NCBI GenBank assembly: GCA_029948255.1
Contig: JALIZF010001582.1
Span: forward strand, 62,001-126,000
Direction: 5' to 3'
Source of the DNA: Telmatactis stephensoni
Taxonomy: Eukaryota; Cnidaria; Anthozoa; Actiniaria; Isophelliidae
DNA length: 64,000 bases
A program made the translations under genes and the position numbers. The notes beneath the pieces were generated by a model. That model did no database searches. It saw only the letters and a list, made by a program, of their open reading frames with translations, and had not been told where the DNA came from. Positions 11,690-23,697 of this stretch are shown here, one piece after another (position 1 is the stretch's first letter; every line of letters starts with the position of its first letter).

Positions 11690-12600
11690 TGGTCCGAGCA
11701 GGAAGTAGACAACTTCCCCACATAAGAATGTCTTGGTTTTCACACTGGTAATATATTAAACTATGGAGAACATATTTTTGAAATATGTGAAAGATAAAAC
11801 GTGTTTTGAAACAGTTAATTTCTGTTGTACTAAAAGATTTCATCTATTTATCATAAGCGCGTAATAAGTGCGCGAGACGTCTCCAATTTGTCACGTTCCC
11901 TACACAGACATTTTGTTAAATTAAAACTCAGGGAAGCTTTCATGAAAAAGAAATCAGATACTAAATAAATAGGAAAAGGGTGCCAACTTTAACAAGTTAT
12001 GTCAGATTTTCATGTTTTAGCCAATGCTATGTACGGTTTTATAAACAATATAACTATCAACACCTTTCTGCATTAATTCTTGCTCATGTGCATACTTCTT
12101 ACTCGGACCTTTAATATGCCTTTTTGTCCACAACTACGGTGCAGCCCTTATCTATATTAAGTGGACGACCCCAGGATACAGGGAAGTGGCTGTTTAATAG
12201 GGGTTATAATTATAATTTAACACTGATTCAGGACTTTGATAACTGGCTACTAAATAGGGGTGGCTGCTTAATAGAGGTTGTACTGTTTAAAGTACTTTAC
12301 ACAACTTCAGTTTCACTGTGTGATATCTAAGAAATTTTGAATTTTTAAAATGTAAAAGACCATGAAATATGCTATTTAATACAACAAAAAGCAGACATAC
12401 ATAATACTAAAAAATACACTAACACTACAAAAATTCTCTACAAGAATACTCTAGACAATACTGCAGTAACTCTACATAATATATAAATTCATTTCATAAT
12501 ACTACAAAAATACACTGCATAACACCACAAAATTACTACAATGTGTTATTTTTCCTGAGTGAATCTATAGTGTATTCAAATCTAATTGCTTTTGAAATTC
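11690..12600. other. AT-rich intergenic sequence with GGCTxxTAATAGGGG repeats
   Basis: No gene. Between 12130 and 12290 the word GGCTGTTTAATAGGGGT recurs three times in degenerate form. From 12400 to 12540 the words CACTACAAAAA and ATACTA recur, giving a degenerate low-complexity stretch. Confidence 0.45.
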
Positions 12601-12601
12601 A

Positions 12602-12755
12602 CGTTTTCATGCGTCTGTATTCCAATAGATTCACAGAAGACATCAAAATGAGTTGAGAACAACAGTCACGCCGACTTCGTCTTGTGACATACTTCTTTGT
12701 TCTCACACTTTGACATCTTCTGTGCATCTATTAGAGTACAGACGCATGGAAAAAT
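12602..12755. repeat. MITE downstream of the helicase gene
   Basis: Arms of about 55 bases are inverted copies: left TTTTCATGCGTCTGTA through a TTGAGAACAA block, right TTGTTCTCA through TACAGACGCATGGAAAA. The spacer is about 40 bases. It lies about 120 bases past the stop of the minus-strand gene, so it may be within its 3' UTR. Confidence 0.7.
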
Positions 12756-12874
12756 GGAATCTTTTTCTTAAGTACACAGTTAAAAATCTTTACAATAAAC
12801 AGTGAAGCATCAATTACAGTTGAGAGCTTCTTGTCATCATTGGAACTAAGCTGAAATCTGTGTCAATACTTGCT

Positions 12875-15800
12875 TTAATGCTGGACATCCATAGCCTCAG
12901 TGGAGACTGTAGCAGTAATCAATTCACCAATTTCTTTCTCAAGATCTTCGTGCCCTTCCTTGGACACAATTACCACAAGCTTACAAGAAGCTCTGGTAAT
13001 CCCCACATACATCTTTTCAATTGGCTTGGCTTCAATCCTCTTGGTGTGTATCAAAAGGATGACAGCTTTCGATCCTAGACCTTTGTATCTAGAGACAGAG
13101 TCTACCACCACACCACGCTTTCCTAGGTGATCCTCACCCAGTGGCCATGCACCATCTTCTAGGCAAGCAACCATTTTCTGGCAGGTGAATGGAACAATGT
13201 TTGAGTTTTGTGGCTGAACGATCTTTTGTCTTAGGCATTCAGCTCTTTCTCCATTTTCAACCAATATGCATATGTCCATTGGAGCTACAACTACCAACTG
13301 GTTCCACATCTCATCAATGCAGCGGTAAAGGAAATCGAGGACTGGTTCAGTAAAATGTTCCATGTCATGGTCTGTCAGTTCATTGTACCACTCTACGACA
13401 GGGCCTTCCAATCCATGCAACACACAGCACTCCTCCTCAGACTGATAAAATTGTTGTGAACTGTTGAAGACATTTTTTGGATTACGAATTACCTCATCCA
13501 AGTGATACACATTACTGCCAAACCTCTCTGGTGGATAGGCATACTTAACCATTTGGTTGTTATCAAAGAAAATTCTCTTCAAATGCTTGGTGCCTTTGAC
13601 ATGTAAAAGATCTATCAATTCTTCCCAATGATAGCCTTCCATATCTTGTCCTTCATCCACAAAAATACTCTCATACTTGAATTGCTTGTTTATGTTAGCA
13701 AAACGTTTGAGGATTTTGATTGCTTCATTTACCAGGTTGGGAGATGTTTCCTGTGCAAATTATAATAAAACAAATGATCAATATCACTGCTGTAAATTTC
13801 CCAAAAGCATGTCCCACCAACTCACCTGGTGTAACTTTTACTATTAATTTTGCAATCAAGTATTCTACATTACCTCTTTAAGATCCTCATAACGGTGAAT
13901 TTTGATTGTAATTTCAATCAAAAGCCCTCTGAACGTTTTCACATCCAAATTTGAAACATCCTTCAGGCGCCTTTTAAGAGACAAAATAGTTAAATGACAA
14001 ATCAATACAAAGTTGCATTTTGGTAAAATATGACCTAAAACATTCTTTTACCAAATTCCATGACTTTTCTACGCCTGGCAATGCAAATCTCAAATTCAGT
14101 GACTGTGAGAATCATGAACAGCATTATTGAAGCTATCAAGAAATTTCACAAATAAGCCCCTTCACCCTACCCTGCAAGCAGAGACTTCTTTTTAAGGTAA
14201 TGGGCTCGCGCGAGTTTTTATCAACGAATTTTTCTATAAATCATCATATTGATTGTTTTTGAGTTGGGAACATCAAATCAGTAAAGAACATATGGGGTTA
14301 CTGTGCTAGTTTTGGTGCTATGATAGCTCGAAATCTCGCCTTTTCGAACGAAAGCGTCTGACCTCTAGTACCTGTAAGTGTTTGCAAATATGCAAACTAA
14401 AGGCTTTCAGACATGCTGAAGTAAATAATGTATCATGAAAAGTTATATGTTTTCACTTATTTTTAGGTAAAGCTAAGTATTCGCATTTGAAAGATGAAAA
14501 TCAGTTGTGCTTACGCGCGAATCGGACGTTCATTTTGACGATTTTTCAAGATTTTCTCAAAAACCTATCGACAAATTTTTTCACTTTTTTGATGCGTTTT
14601 AGTTTTGATAAAAATACACCGAAAAAGTAAAAAATTAGGATAGGTCGCGGTGCTCGATTTTCAGTTATAAGGCTTTGAATACTGCTACTATGTGGCGTCT
14701 GCCATATTGAAATATTTTAGAACACAGGAAGCCCAATCAAATTCGATATCAGCGCGCTATTTGTACTTTTTAGTTAGTACTTGTTTCACGGTTTTAGTGC
14801 TATTGCTCTATGTACTTATTGGTGATGAAACATGCTGAAAATACAGTAAAAACCTGTATATATTAATTAAAGAACCTCTGTGTTTTCAAGTCAGGCTGAA
14901 ATGGTTCTTATAAACTGGAGTAGGTTAAGAACCAATTAATCTGCAGTGTCATTTATGTGGGTTTTTACTGTATACTAATCTACAGGCAATAAAAGTTACA
15001 AGACAAAAAGAAAAATGTCTGATATACCTAAACCAAATATGGCAACAGTGCCATACATAAACTTTTGTTTGATGATGGCTGTTAAAACTATTTATTTTAC
15101 AGTATCTGTGGAATATTTTAATTGACTGGCAGCATTTAGCAATGTCTACTTACAATTTTACATAGTCAGCCAAGGCTCTGTGGTAAACAACTATCAGTTT
15201 TCTTAGTTTAGATTGCTGCTTTTCAGCTGCATTGTGAATGAGCACCTCTGTTTTGCCACTGCCTGCTGGTCCAGATATGTAAAACTGGTCTGGCAAACCT
15301 TTCAGCACCTTAGCCTGTACAGGGGTTAGCTCTTCCAGGAAATCATGAATACTGTCCCAAGATGATTCCAGATTTTGACATATATCAGCAAAGTAATATA
15401 TACAATTATCATAATCAGTATTGCTGAATATATGGCCTGGTGGTCTGTAATCGTCAAGCCACTTTTGCAGAGCTTCTTTCGATGAAAGATGTTCTTCATT
15501 CACCATACCCTTTTTCTTGTAGGTTTTCCTGGATACATTGGGAAACACCACTGCATAGCGGACGGTTTTTCTCTCTATTTTAAGATCCTCTTCCAGGCAT
15601 TCATGAACCATCTTACTGCCATCTGTAAGTTGCTTTTTGGCTTTTGAATATCTCTTCTTTAATAAACCTTTATTTTTATCACTGACAGATTTTACTTCAA
15701 ACAGCATTATTCCCCTGTTTTGGTGCACTATCAAAAGGTCTGTCTCACGCATTTTGTTCAAACAGTGTTCATATGAGTGGAAAACCACCATTGGTTCCTG

Positions 15801-15887
15801 CAGTTGACTAAACAAATCATACAACTTTTTTTCGGCCACTTTGTCTTTTTCTGTCGGGTTAAAGTCTGGAAATTCTTTAGGACACAT
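12875..15887 (-). CDS. NERD-domain superfamily 1 helicase-like protein, three coding exons
   Basis: Coding exons on the minus strand are 15887-15154, 13970-13874 and 13750-12875 (stop at 12877-12875). All introns are GT-AG and the phases agree, giving about 568 residues. Residues about 10-130 look like a NERD nuclease-related domain: TDLLIVHQNRGIMLFEVKS carries the Asp and Glu-x-Lys of a PD-(D/E)xK fold. A helicase core follows: Walker A GPAGSGKT, Walker B FVDEGQD, motif III FFDNNQ, motif IV RN, motif V SRYKGLGSKAVIL, motif VI YVGITRA. The likely activity is ATP-dependent nucleic-acid remodelling coupled to a nuclease-like domain; the substrate is unknown. An acceptor at 15908 just before the chosen Met suggests a 5' UTR exon upstream. 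NERD plus SF1 helicase is chiefly a prokaryotic pairing. A role in defence is only inference. Confidence 0.85.
14842..14972. mobile_element. 131 bp MITE in helicase intron 1
   Basis: The perfect 13-base inverted termini TACAGTAAAAACC and GGTTTTTACTGTA include a TA at each end, as in Tc1/mariner-type MITEs. It sits in the intron between the first two coding exons of the NERD-helicase gene. The rest of that intron (13971-15153) holds one CACAGGAAGCCC word at 14723 and nothing else recognisable. Confidence 0.75.
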
Positions 15888-15930
15888 GTGGGTAGTTGTA
15901 TACCTCTCTGCAAAATAGAAGCACAGCAAA

Positions 15931-15990
15931 AATTAAATAAATAAATAAATACATAAATAAATACATAAATAAATAAATAAATAAATAAAA
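15931..15990. repeat. (AAAT)n microsatellite
   Basis: AAAT units run with a few ATAC interruptions. The tract lies just upstream of the splice acceptor of the NERD-helicase gene. Confidence 0.9.
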
Positions 15991-16385
15991 TCTTCAGTAA
16001 AACATTTACAAAAGATCAACTGAATTTCTCTATGACCAAAATTTTTCTCAAGCAAATTTCAATGTAATAGTTGTTTCAGCCTCAGGTCTTTGGGGACAAT
16101 GTCAAGATTTTCCATTGTTATATGTTATATGACCATCAACTATGTCCAGTGTCCAGGATTTAAGTGGAATATCTGTGTGAGGAACCAAAATACCAAAGCA
16201 AAAAAACTGAAACCACATCACCACAAGTTCAATGCCCAGGAGCCCTCAACAAATAAGAAGTCTGGAAATGATCCATTTTGTTTGGGCTCCTAGAGAACAA
16301 AAATTGGATTATGCAGGCTCTTTTGTGTGGAGCCTATTGCTAGTGAAACTAATAGTGTCTTTGTAAACATGACAATTAAATGAAT

Positions 16386-16850
16386 TCATCAAATCCACCC
16401 ACCAATGGCAAAGTAACTCATGGATTGACCATTGACCGATAACAATGACCACAGGAAGCCCCCCCCCCCCAAAAAAAAAAAAAATTTTTTAAGTTAAATA
16501 ATGAGTTTAGTTTTTTCATTTGAAGGCAAAAATATAAATCAATTAAAGCAAATAATATTTTTCTAAATGATAAATCATTGCTCTCACAAATTTAAACATT
16601 AAGATTGGGCCCACCTGTAAAGCATTTTAAAGAGGAATTTTTAAAGAGTCAATTGCCAATGGATAATTATTAATAATATCAGCTAATGTAATTTCTTTAG
16701 CAAAAAATGATAGACTTGAGTATGAAAGAACAACAACAACAACAACAACAACAACAAAAAGATAATGAAGCAAAAGAAAAAGAAAAAAAAATTAAAGAGG
16801 TCTGCCTGGGACTTGAACCGATACCTTTGGATCCGCAGCCAGCAACAAAT
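16386..16850 (-). mobile_element. second tRNA-headed SINE-like element
   Basis: This has the same part order as 7606-7892: the CCAATGGC and ACTCATGGATT words, CACAGGAAGCCC, a body with TTTGAAGGCAAAAATATAAA, then on the minus strand a tRNA-like T-arm with GGTTCAAGTCCC at about 16804-16845. It contains a C13/A14 homopolymer junction at about 16458-16485 and a (CAA)n tract at about 16729-16757. Only the anticodon and T-arm part of the tRNA head remains. Confidence 0.55.
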
Positions 16851-16859
16851 AAACTTAAA

Positions 16860-18050
16860 CTAGTCTGACTGAACAATTTATCGTTTGAAAGGTTAATAAT
16901 ATATATTTTTTTACATATTGTTAATTTACGGCTGTATTCCTAGCAAAGCTATTGAACATTTCTATATATTATTAATAAATTTTTGCTGTTTCAAAACTTT
17001 TTAATTCTGAAATCAATACAATATATTGGCTTTAGTCTTAAAGGCACTTTAAGTTAAGTATGCATTTTTGTCTTTAATGTTGAAAAGTGAACCATTATCT
17101 AGGGCACTTGTTTGTCAAAATATATTTTGGTTGTGTCTCACTATTTTACACTCATTTTGAAGTCTTTTAATTAATTTTGTTGAGACTGTACAGTCATAGA
17201 GCATTCATCATAAACAGAAATGTTGAAGCTGTAGCTTCTACAAAGATTAGTATAGCATTTAAGAGGTTTTTTTTTTCATATTAAAGCTTTGAGCAACAAA
17301 CTTCTCAGTTGCCAGATGACTGAACAAGTGTTGTACAAATCTAAAGTAATTTTTTTCAGAAAGTTTAGGTTGTTTGTAGTTGGTTTTGGTTAATTGTCAA
17401 AAGTCAAATTTAAGTCAGTTAATCTTAAGTGAAAATTTGAACTTAAAATGAGGTTTAGACCTCTAGTCATTCATTTTCCATATATTTTCTTTACATTCAG
17501 TTTGGAAGTTGCTAAATTTGAATAAAAAAATACAAAATAACAATTTTGTACAAGTCCAAAAACAGTTTTAAACAGGCATTTTATCTCATTAGATCAGCAC
17601 CTAATAATTTGATAACTGCATTAGAATTATATGAGTCTTAATCCAAAGTGGAAATTTAATTGAATTAAAACTTGCAAGAAAGGCTATAGTTCTAAATTGG
17701 CACTTAAGCCATTATTATTTGATATGAGCCATTCCACTGTGATGGACATTACATCTACAGAACTAAATAAGCCTTTTTTTCCAAATTGCATAATCTTACA
17801 TTTTATGTTACATACAGCTGTCTTAGAGCCTGTACTAAAAATATTTTTCAGTAGCTATTCCCAGTTGCAAGTTTTTTGACTAAAAGAACCATGAAGAACA
17901 TTACAGCTAAAACTACCTCCAATTAGGATTTTGATTTTTATTAGTCAAATTCCATAGTGCTTTGCAGCATTTGATCATAAGTGAAAGTTCTTCATGAAGA
18001 TTGAATCAAAAATTTCTCAAAAATTTATCCCATTATGTTGTGGAAGAACA
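16860..18050. other. AT-rich intergenic sequence, no gene seen
   Basis: No coding frame with a recognisable domain, no tRNA and no clear inverted repeat. The word GTGATGGACATTACAT at about 17739 recurs near 19430 and marks the start of a degenerate direct-repeat region. Confidence 0.4.
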
Positions 18051-18052
18051 AA

Positions 18053-18243
18053 ATTTCAGAACGTATCTTTTGACCATTTTTTTCTAAACACAAAGTAAAG
18101 TTGAACTAGAATAATAATGACTGAAATAATGCAACAAATTATATAATAAACAAAATAAAAGAGCAGCAGAAGTTAATTATAGCTAACTGAGTTGAATCTT
18201 GTCTGAGATATAGAAAATTGCTATTATTTTGTGATGGACATAT
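18053..18243. repeat. direct repeat copy 1
   Basis: About 190 bases containing AATAATGACTGAAA, GAGTTGAATC and GTGATGGACATATGG. They reappear in the same order and orientation at 19262-19445. The unit carries no coding signal. Confidence 0.65.
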
Positions 18244-18300
18244 GGTTCGTGCAGAAGCAGCCAAAAAAGTAAGAAAATAAGTATACTTTGTCTGATTTTT

Positions 18301-19176
18301 GTATCTACTGCAGAATGCAGTAGATACTATGTCATCGTGTTGAAAATGGATATACTTCATACTTCACTCAAATTATGAGATCACGGTATATTGGTAATTA
18401 TTCACCAGAACATGTGTGAGTTTCGACACGAAGTTCTATGCTTGTTAACAATAGAAAGTGTTAACAATAGAAAAGTCGGAATATTTTCGGAAAATACACG
18501 GGAACACGGACATGACGACTGTTGACAAGTTTGACAGGAATTCAAGTCAAAAATCTTGGTAAGTGATGTTTTTAACAATGTTTTTATGCCCATTGATAAG
18601 GCTCAGCTTTAATAGAATGTGCCAGGTTTATTCTTATGGAGAATTTTTAAATCATTATTCAATTTTGAGATCGTTTTTGAGCCGGTAAGTCAACTACAAT
18701 ATTAAGTGTTCATCTCGATCTCGTTTGAGCCTTTCGCAAATGTTCTATCTTTTAGCAACGGTAAACAAGTTTACACCGATTGCATGTAAACTATCATCAA
18801 ATAATTCACTTCATTATATAATATTTCAGCTCCTATTTAAATAAAAAAAATGTAATGGCCTACAGTATGTACGAAGACCTCAAACCGTGGATCTTGATTG
18901 CAAGGCCAAACAAACACTAGCAATTCCTTTAATAAAATCTATGACACTGTCTATGAAAGCTCTCTCTATTGATGGTCGACGTAAAAACATTGTTAAGAAT
19001 ATCACTTACCAAGTTTTTCCGAACATTTAATTTTCGAAAGACATCAGTTGAGGTAATAACAAACTGCCCTGTCCAACTCCATAAAATTCTTCAACATTCG
19101 ATCGATCTTCATGTTTTTCTTTTCAATGCATTTCACATTGTCAAAAATATTTCTATAACACGTCTGCAGTAGATAC
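18301..19176. mobile_element. 876 bp inverted-repeat element between the two direct repeats
   Basis: The termini GTATCTACTGCAG (18301-18313) and CTGCAGTAGATAC (19164-19176) are perfect inverted copies. Internally, 18548-18605 (with CTTGGTAAGTGAT and AACAATGTTTTTA) is inverted at about 18951-19012. No transposase-like frame is seen. It is probably a non-autonomous DNA transposon. Confidence 0.6.
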
Positions 19177-19261
19177 ATGCACCTTTCAGGTGCCTTTTAT
19201 TAACTATCTGCAGCTGTTATTTTCCTTAGGCTTAGCATTCACGATGGGTTGTGACAGACAT

Positions 19262-19445
19262 AATGTGATGGACAAATCTTTTGACTATTTTTTCTAAATA
19301 CAAAGCAAAGTTAAACTAAAACAATAATGACTGAAACAATGTAAGTAAACAAGTTAAAAATGCAGTAGAAGTAACAACAGACAGAGTTGAATCCTGTGTG
19401 TGATAGGAAAAACCTTAATTTTTCATGATGGACATTACATATGGT
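19262..19445. repeat. direct repeat copy 2
   Basis: Same orientation as 18053-18243 with scattered substitutions; shared words include AATAATGACTGAAA and GAGTTGAATC. The two copies flank the 18301-19176 element closely. The stretch 19450-20180 beyond holds nothing recognisable. Confidence 0.65.
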
Positions 19446-20180
19446 ATCTATATAATTATATTTTTTATCAAGAAAAAATACAGCAAGTGGAATTCAAAAG
19501 TTAGAATTATCAATTTCTCATAAAAACTAGGTTTGATGGCTACTTGTTTTTGTATGTAAGAGAACTGATTTAAGTGTGGATTCTTTGGAAGATTGCCATA
19601 AAGCTCTATGAATTAGAGAAGTGATTTTTCTCAATTACTCTTGAGCCTCAACATCACAGGCCCCCAGGGAGTAGGCATAGTTCCTATGCACTGTTATAAA
19701 CTTGTACATTATGAAGATACTGTCAGATCTTCTTACTTTTATAGAAATCACTCAACAAATATTGATTTTGAAAAATTGATTGAAAATTCAAACCTTAGAG
19801 AAGCTGTTTAATACACATGTGCTCTGAAAATTGCAGGTGATTGATCAGCCAACAGATTGGCCATGTTATATAGAACACGTACACTGTAAAACATGTGCAT
19901 GTTTGAGTTCAAGATTTTCATTTTGTGATCATGAAAACCTCTATTTTGAGCTACTTTCACCTAAGACACATAGATTTATTATTATATTTGATGTTCTGGA
20001 TATTTAAAAACACAAATCTATTAGTCCCAAAGATCCACAGAAATCTCAACAATTGCATTTTCCAACCTAAAAATTGCAAAATCAAAGTCCTCAATGTTGA
20101 TGTGTCCTTGCACTGTTTCAGTCAGCATTAAGCAACTGTGTTGCTTGGTAACAAGATCCCAGCTTCCTAAGTGAGGTATA

Positions 20181-20314
20181 GAGTAGATTTCGTATGACTG
20201 TGAAAACGGAACCGCACGGTCATGGCAGGAATTTCGAATGTTTTTATAGATATCACGGCACTGACACGGACACGGCACGGCGCGGTACGTTTCACACTCA
20301 TACGAAATCTGCTC
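20181..20314. mobile_element. MITE of the GATTTCGTATGA family, copy 1
   Basis: 134 bases with inverted termini GAGTAGATTTCGTATGACTG and rc of CACTCATACGAAATCTGCTC. TA flanks both sides (20179-20180 and 20315-20316). The interior is rich in CACGG words. Copies or partial copies are also at 29819, 45555-46010, about 49160-49240 and 54388-54515. Confidence 0.85.
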
Positions 20315-20736
20315 TAACACTAATTGAAAAGTAATATTGATAACAGCTTGCAGAAATATATCAGTACCTGGAAAATGTCGGTCCAGGAGTTCCAGCTTAT
20401 AATGTTCAAGACTCTGTTGAGCACACCCCTGTTAATTAAAAATGGATGTGTCAATAAATATATCCATCCACAGATGGTCAATCTTAAAAGTAGTAGTTAT
20501 CACCACTGTCAATACTTTAACTGATTTTGAGATACATAGCAGCAAGTTGTATTGGTGCATCAATCAGCAGCTTCCCATGACCATAGAATTTGCCAAGATT
20601 TGGTATATGTTTCTTGCTGAAGGAGAAGGGAAAACATAACTTTTCACTGCACTCGGGCGCAAATGAAGCTACTTGGGCCACAAATCAACAATATGCCCTC
20701 CAAAAGTCATGTTATTGTCCTATTAACTACATGTAA

Positions 20737-21350
20737 TGTACGAGTCATATCCAAGGGTGCCCATCGCCCCTCCCCCCCCCGGGCATTACCCCGGGCATTT
20801 GACTTTTCTGAGAAAAATGGGTCAAACTCCCCACCCTCTGGCAATATTTGATAGTCAAATGCCCCACTACTGAAAGGCACTGAATGGTCAAATGCCCGCC
20901 ACTCGAGTGACAAAAACTCAAATTTTCAAACACAAAGACAGTTTTAAAGATTTAAAGCTAAAACTTTCAGAGAATAATGTTTGCATAAACTGTATAAATA
21001 ACTAATCAAAGGCAAGGCTGTGTAGTATCGACTAGCTCTTGGCTTTTCTTTTGCGGGCCCTTGTGGCTTTTAAATACCTTCCGATTTGACTCCATCCTGG
21101 TTTTATGCAGCTCAAGATGAACTCTGGGAAATGGCGATAAAAACAGAGGAAACCCAAAATGATGGTCATGGTCTTCCTGTGGTTACGACTCAAATGCTTT
21201 CTGGGTATTTCTAAAGATGGCTGCCACTCGTCAAATGCCTGCCCGTTCGGTCAATATTCGACGTCAAATTCCCCACTATATGGAACTCAAGTCTTGTCAA
21301 ATGCCCCAGGTATGCCCGGGGGGATGGGCACCTTGGATTTGACTCGTACA
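20737..21350. mobile_element. 614 bp inverted-repeat element with TAA target duplication
   Basis: The termini TGTACGAGTCATATCCAAGG and CCTTGGATTTGACTCGTACA are inverted with one mismatch. The arms continue through a CCC/GGG-rich segment and GGCATTTGAC. TAA is present on both outer sides (20734-20736 and 21351-21353), which fits a PIF/Harbinger-type target. TCAAATGCCC words recur inside on both strands. Confidence 0.75.
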
Positions 21351-21448
21351 TAATAAAGATATATCAAACTGCTGTAAAATTAAGATGCTTAATCTGGAAT
21401 AAAGTGAATTGAATTGTCAAGCTGTTCCATCTAATAATCAGGCTAATC

Positions 21449-21690
21449 CACCTATCAATGGTTTGTCCCAGGATGGGAAGCCCACGGGAATTTGACTTTT
21501 AGAGCTGCCCCCTGGGGGGGGGGGGGGGGGGGATTTGACATGGTCGCCATCTTGAATTAACCAAGAGAATATAAAAGAAGAATACTGGAGAATTTGATAT
21601 TTGTAAAGTGCCCTGAAATGAGGAATTTGACTTTGGCATCAACAAAATTGTCTCCAATCCCCCCATCCTGGGGCAAAGCATTGATAGGTG
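21449..21690. repeat. inverted-repeat element with G19 tract
   Basis: CACCTATCAATGGTTTGTCC and the inverted CATTGATAGGTG end define arms of about 30 bases. The interior has a run of 19 G at about 21514-21532, and AATTTGAC words like those in the element at 20737. Likely a related MITE. The stretch 21700-22430 beyond holds no gene that I can support. Confidence 0.65.
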
Positions 21691-22435
21691 CATAAGGAGT
21701 CCTTTTTCTAGGGCTGGTATTTGTCGTTTCGTTGCCAGGGCATTTGAACAAATCCTCCTGCGTCCCCGGGGAATGATGCACCATTCGCCGGCTTACAACA
21801 GCTACAATGTACGTCTACCGATAATTTTTGCTAATTTAATCGCAAAATCTATACTCCTCCTTTGTTGCATAGCGATGGTTAATTTTCAAGATTTTCTTTC
21901 AAGATTTTCCATCGCTTTGTTGATTCTGACTTCGTGTAACAGTCTACGTCAACTCGGCTTCCTGGTAGATCGTTCTAATCTGAAGGGAGTCATCCGAAGG
22001 AGCTACAGACGCTAATATAGTGCTTTTTTACAAAGAATACAATACATTTCTGTTGAATTATGTAAATTGTGTTCTCTATTTGTGTCCTCTAAACAAACGA
22101 AGGCATTCCCGATCAGTTGATCGCTTTAATAATGTCGAGGGATATGAGACTCATGATCGTCAAAACAATTCATTTCTCATGTAAAAAGTTTACTTAATAC
22201 TTTCCCTACCTGATGAGAACGTCCTGTAGCTCCTATCATTCTTATAAACGGGTATTTTCAGTAGCAGTTAAATCCTTCACCAGCCGTTGACAACCCTCAT
22301 AGATTCGTTACGTTGTAGCCCAACTGTACTGTATTAAAAAATTCCCGCGCTTTTACAAACGCATCGGCAGCAACGCGGGGGGGCTCGCGGGTTCAATATT
22401 TAAGAACCCGGATGTAATGATGTTGCATGCTGGGG

Positions 22436-22620
22436 GCGGGAGGGCAAATCGATGGAGGGGAGGGGGGAGAGGGGGAGGGACGAGGGCGCTCTTTTCCTTC
22501 CCTTCTCCTTCCGTCCCCAAAAAGAGCCGGCAATCGAAACACCGCTTACTGTTGTCTTCTTGATCTTCTCCTCTCTTCTCTTCTGGTCTCCTTTCGTCAC
22601 AGGCAGCCCAAGCTCATTAT
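22436..22620. repeat. purine-rich then pyrimidine-rich tract
   Basis: G/A-rich DNA (22436-22490) passes into C/T-rich DNA (22490-22600). The frames over it are low-complexity. It ends with a degenerate CACAGGCAGCCCAAG at 22598, resembling the CACAGGAAGCCC word found elsewhere. Confidence 0.5.
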
Positions 22621-22749
22621 CTGATACGACTTTTGACGAATAAAATTACAGTATATAAAATATAAAAAAATGACATTCTCTGTGCTTTGTAAAGCTATTT
22701 TAATTGTAAATAAAGCCTTATTTCACGGTCTTTTTAGTCTCGTCTCTTT

Positions 22750-22842
22750 TAGCCTCCTACGCAGGCGTTTTTACATGTTTTTAGTTTCGATCCAGTAAAT
22801 GTCCCTCAGGATCGAGACTAAAAACGCCTGCGTAGGAGGCTA
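22750..22842. mobile_element. 93 bp MITE with TAGCCTCCTACGCAGGCG ends
   Basis: TAGCCTCCTACGCAGGCG at the left is inverted exactly at the right end. The direct repeat AGTCTCGTCTCTT flanks both sides (about 22737 and 22842), which is either a long duplication or part of the target's own repeat. Confidence 0.8.
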
Positions 22843-23006
22843 GTCTCGTCTCTTCTCCTCTCTTTTCTTCTGGTTTTTCTTCTGGATTTAAAAAAAATCA
22901 TATTAAACAAGAGATTTGAAAAAATATATGTTTAAAGTCCTTATGACACAAAATTTTTTATTTTCAAACTTAGTTATTTTTAGAGAGCACAGTGAAGATC
23001 TTTTTA

Positions 23007-23320
23007 CCCAGGTTTTCCTTACCTCGTATTTTCTGAGATATGAAGGTTTCAAATGTCAAAATGCAAATTTGATGACGTAAGAGGACGCAACACTGCAAAC
23101 TTCTCATGGGTTTTACAAAAAGAGGACTTCAATTCGAGAGCCAGATTTTTTACTAAACAACAGGCTTTGCCAATGGAAATGAGTTACAAATGGAAAAATA
23201 CAAGTAATTTAAATTCTCTTGTTTTTGTATAATAAATGATTACTCCTCTTACGTCATCACATTTGCATTTTGAAATTTGAAACCTTTATATCTCAGAAAA
23301 TATGGAGTGAGGAAAAACAA
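23007..23320. mobile_element. foldback element with about 75 bp arms
   Basis: The left arm (about 23007-23083) has TTTTCTGAGATATGAAGG, AAAATGCAAATTTGATGACG and TAAGAGGA. The right arm (about 23241-23320) is its inverted copy with a few mismatches. The spacer is about 155 bases with no gene. Confidence 0.8.
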
Positions 23321-23697
23321 GATTAAAAAATGTCTATCATCGATCGCGAGCGCGCTCACGATCATGGTACGTTTTAAATATCAGACATAATTTAACAAAT
23401 AGATTCTATCTGTTTTATATTATATTTATCAAAACATTCCCACCAATCAGAGCGCGCGTAAGATTCGATGACGCCATCTATCTGGGAACATGATGACATC
23501 ACACCTCTTATTGATATCACAGTTGATGACTTAGTTTGCACTGTAGCTGATGTTACAAAAATTCTTGGCGCCATTGACGTAAATAAAGCAAGCGGACCTG
23601 ATGCCATCTCATGCACCTTTTAAAAGAATGTGCTGCTGTATTGGCACCTTCCTTAACTCGATTGTTTAACCTTTCACTGGAAACTGGTAAGCTTCAA

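Noticed and set aside
20021..20320. 99-residue minus-strand frame with CPCQCRD
   Set aside because: Much of it is the GATTTCGTATGA MITE; the same peptide appears wherever that element lies.
21499..21784. Minus-strand frames across the G19 tract
   Set aside because: They cross low-complexity and inverted-repeat DNA of a MITE and show no domain.
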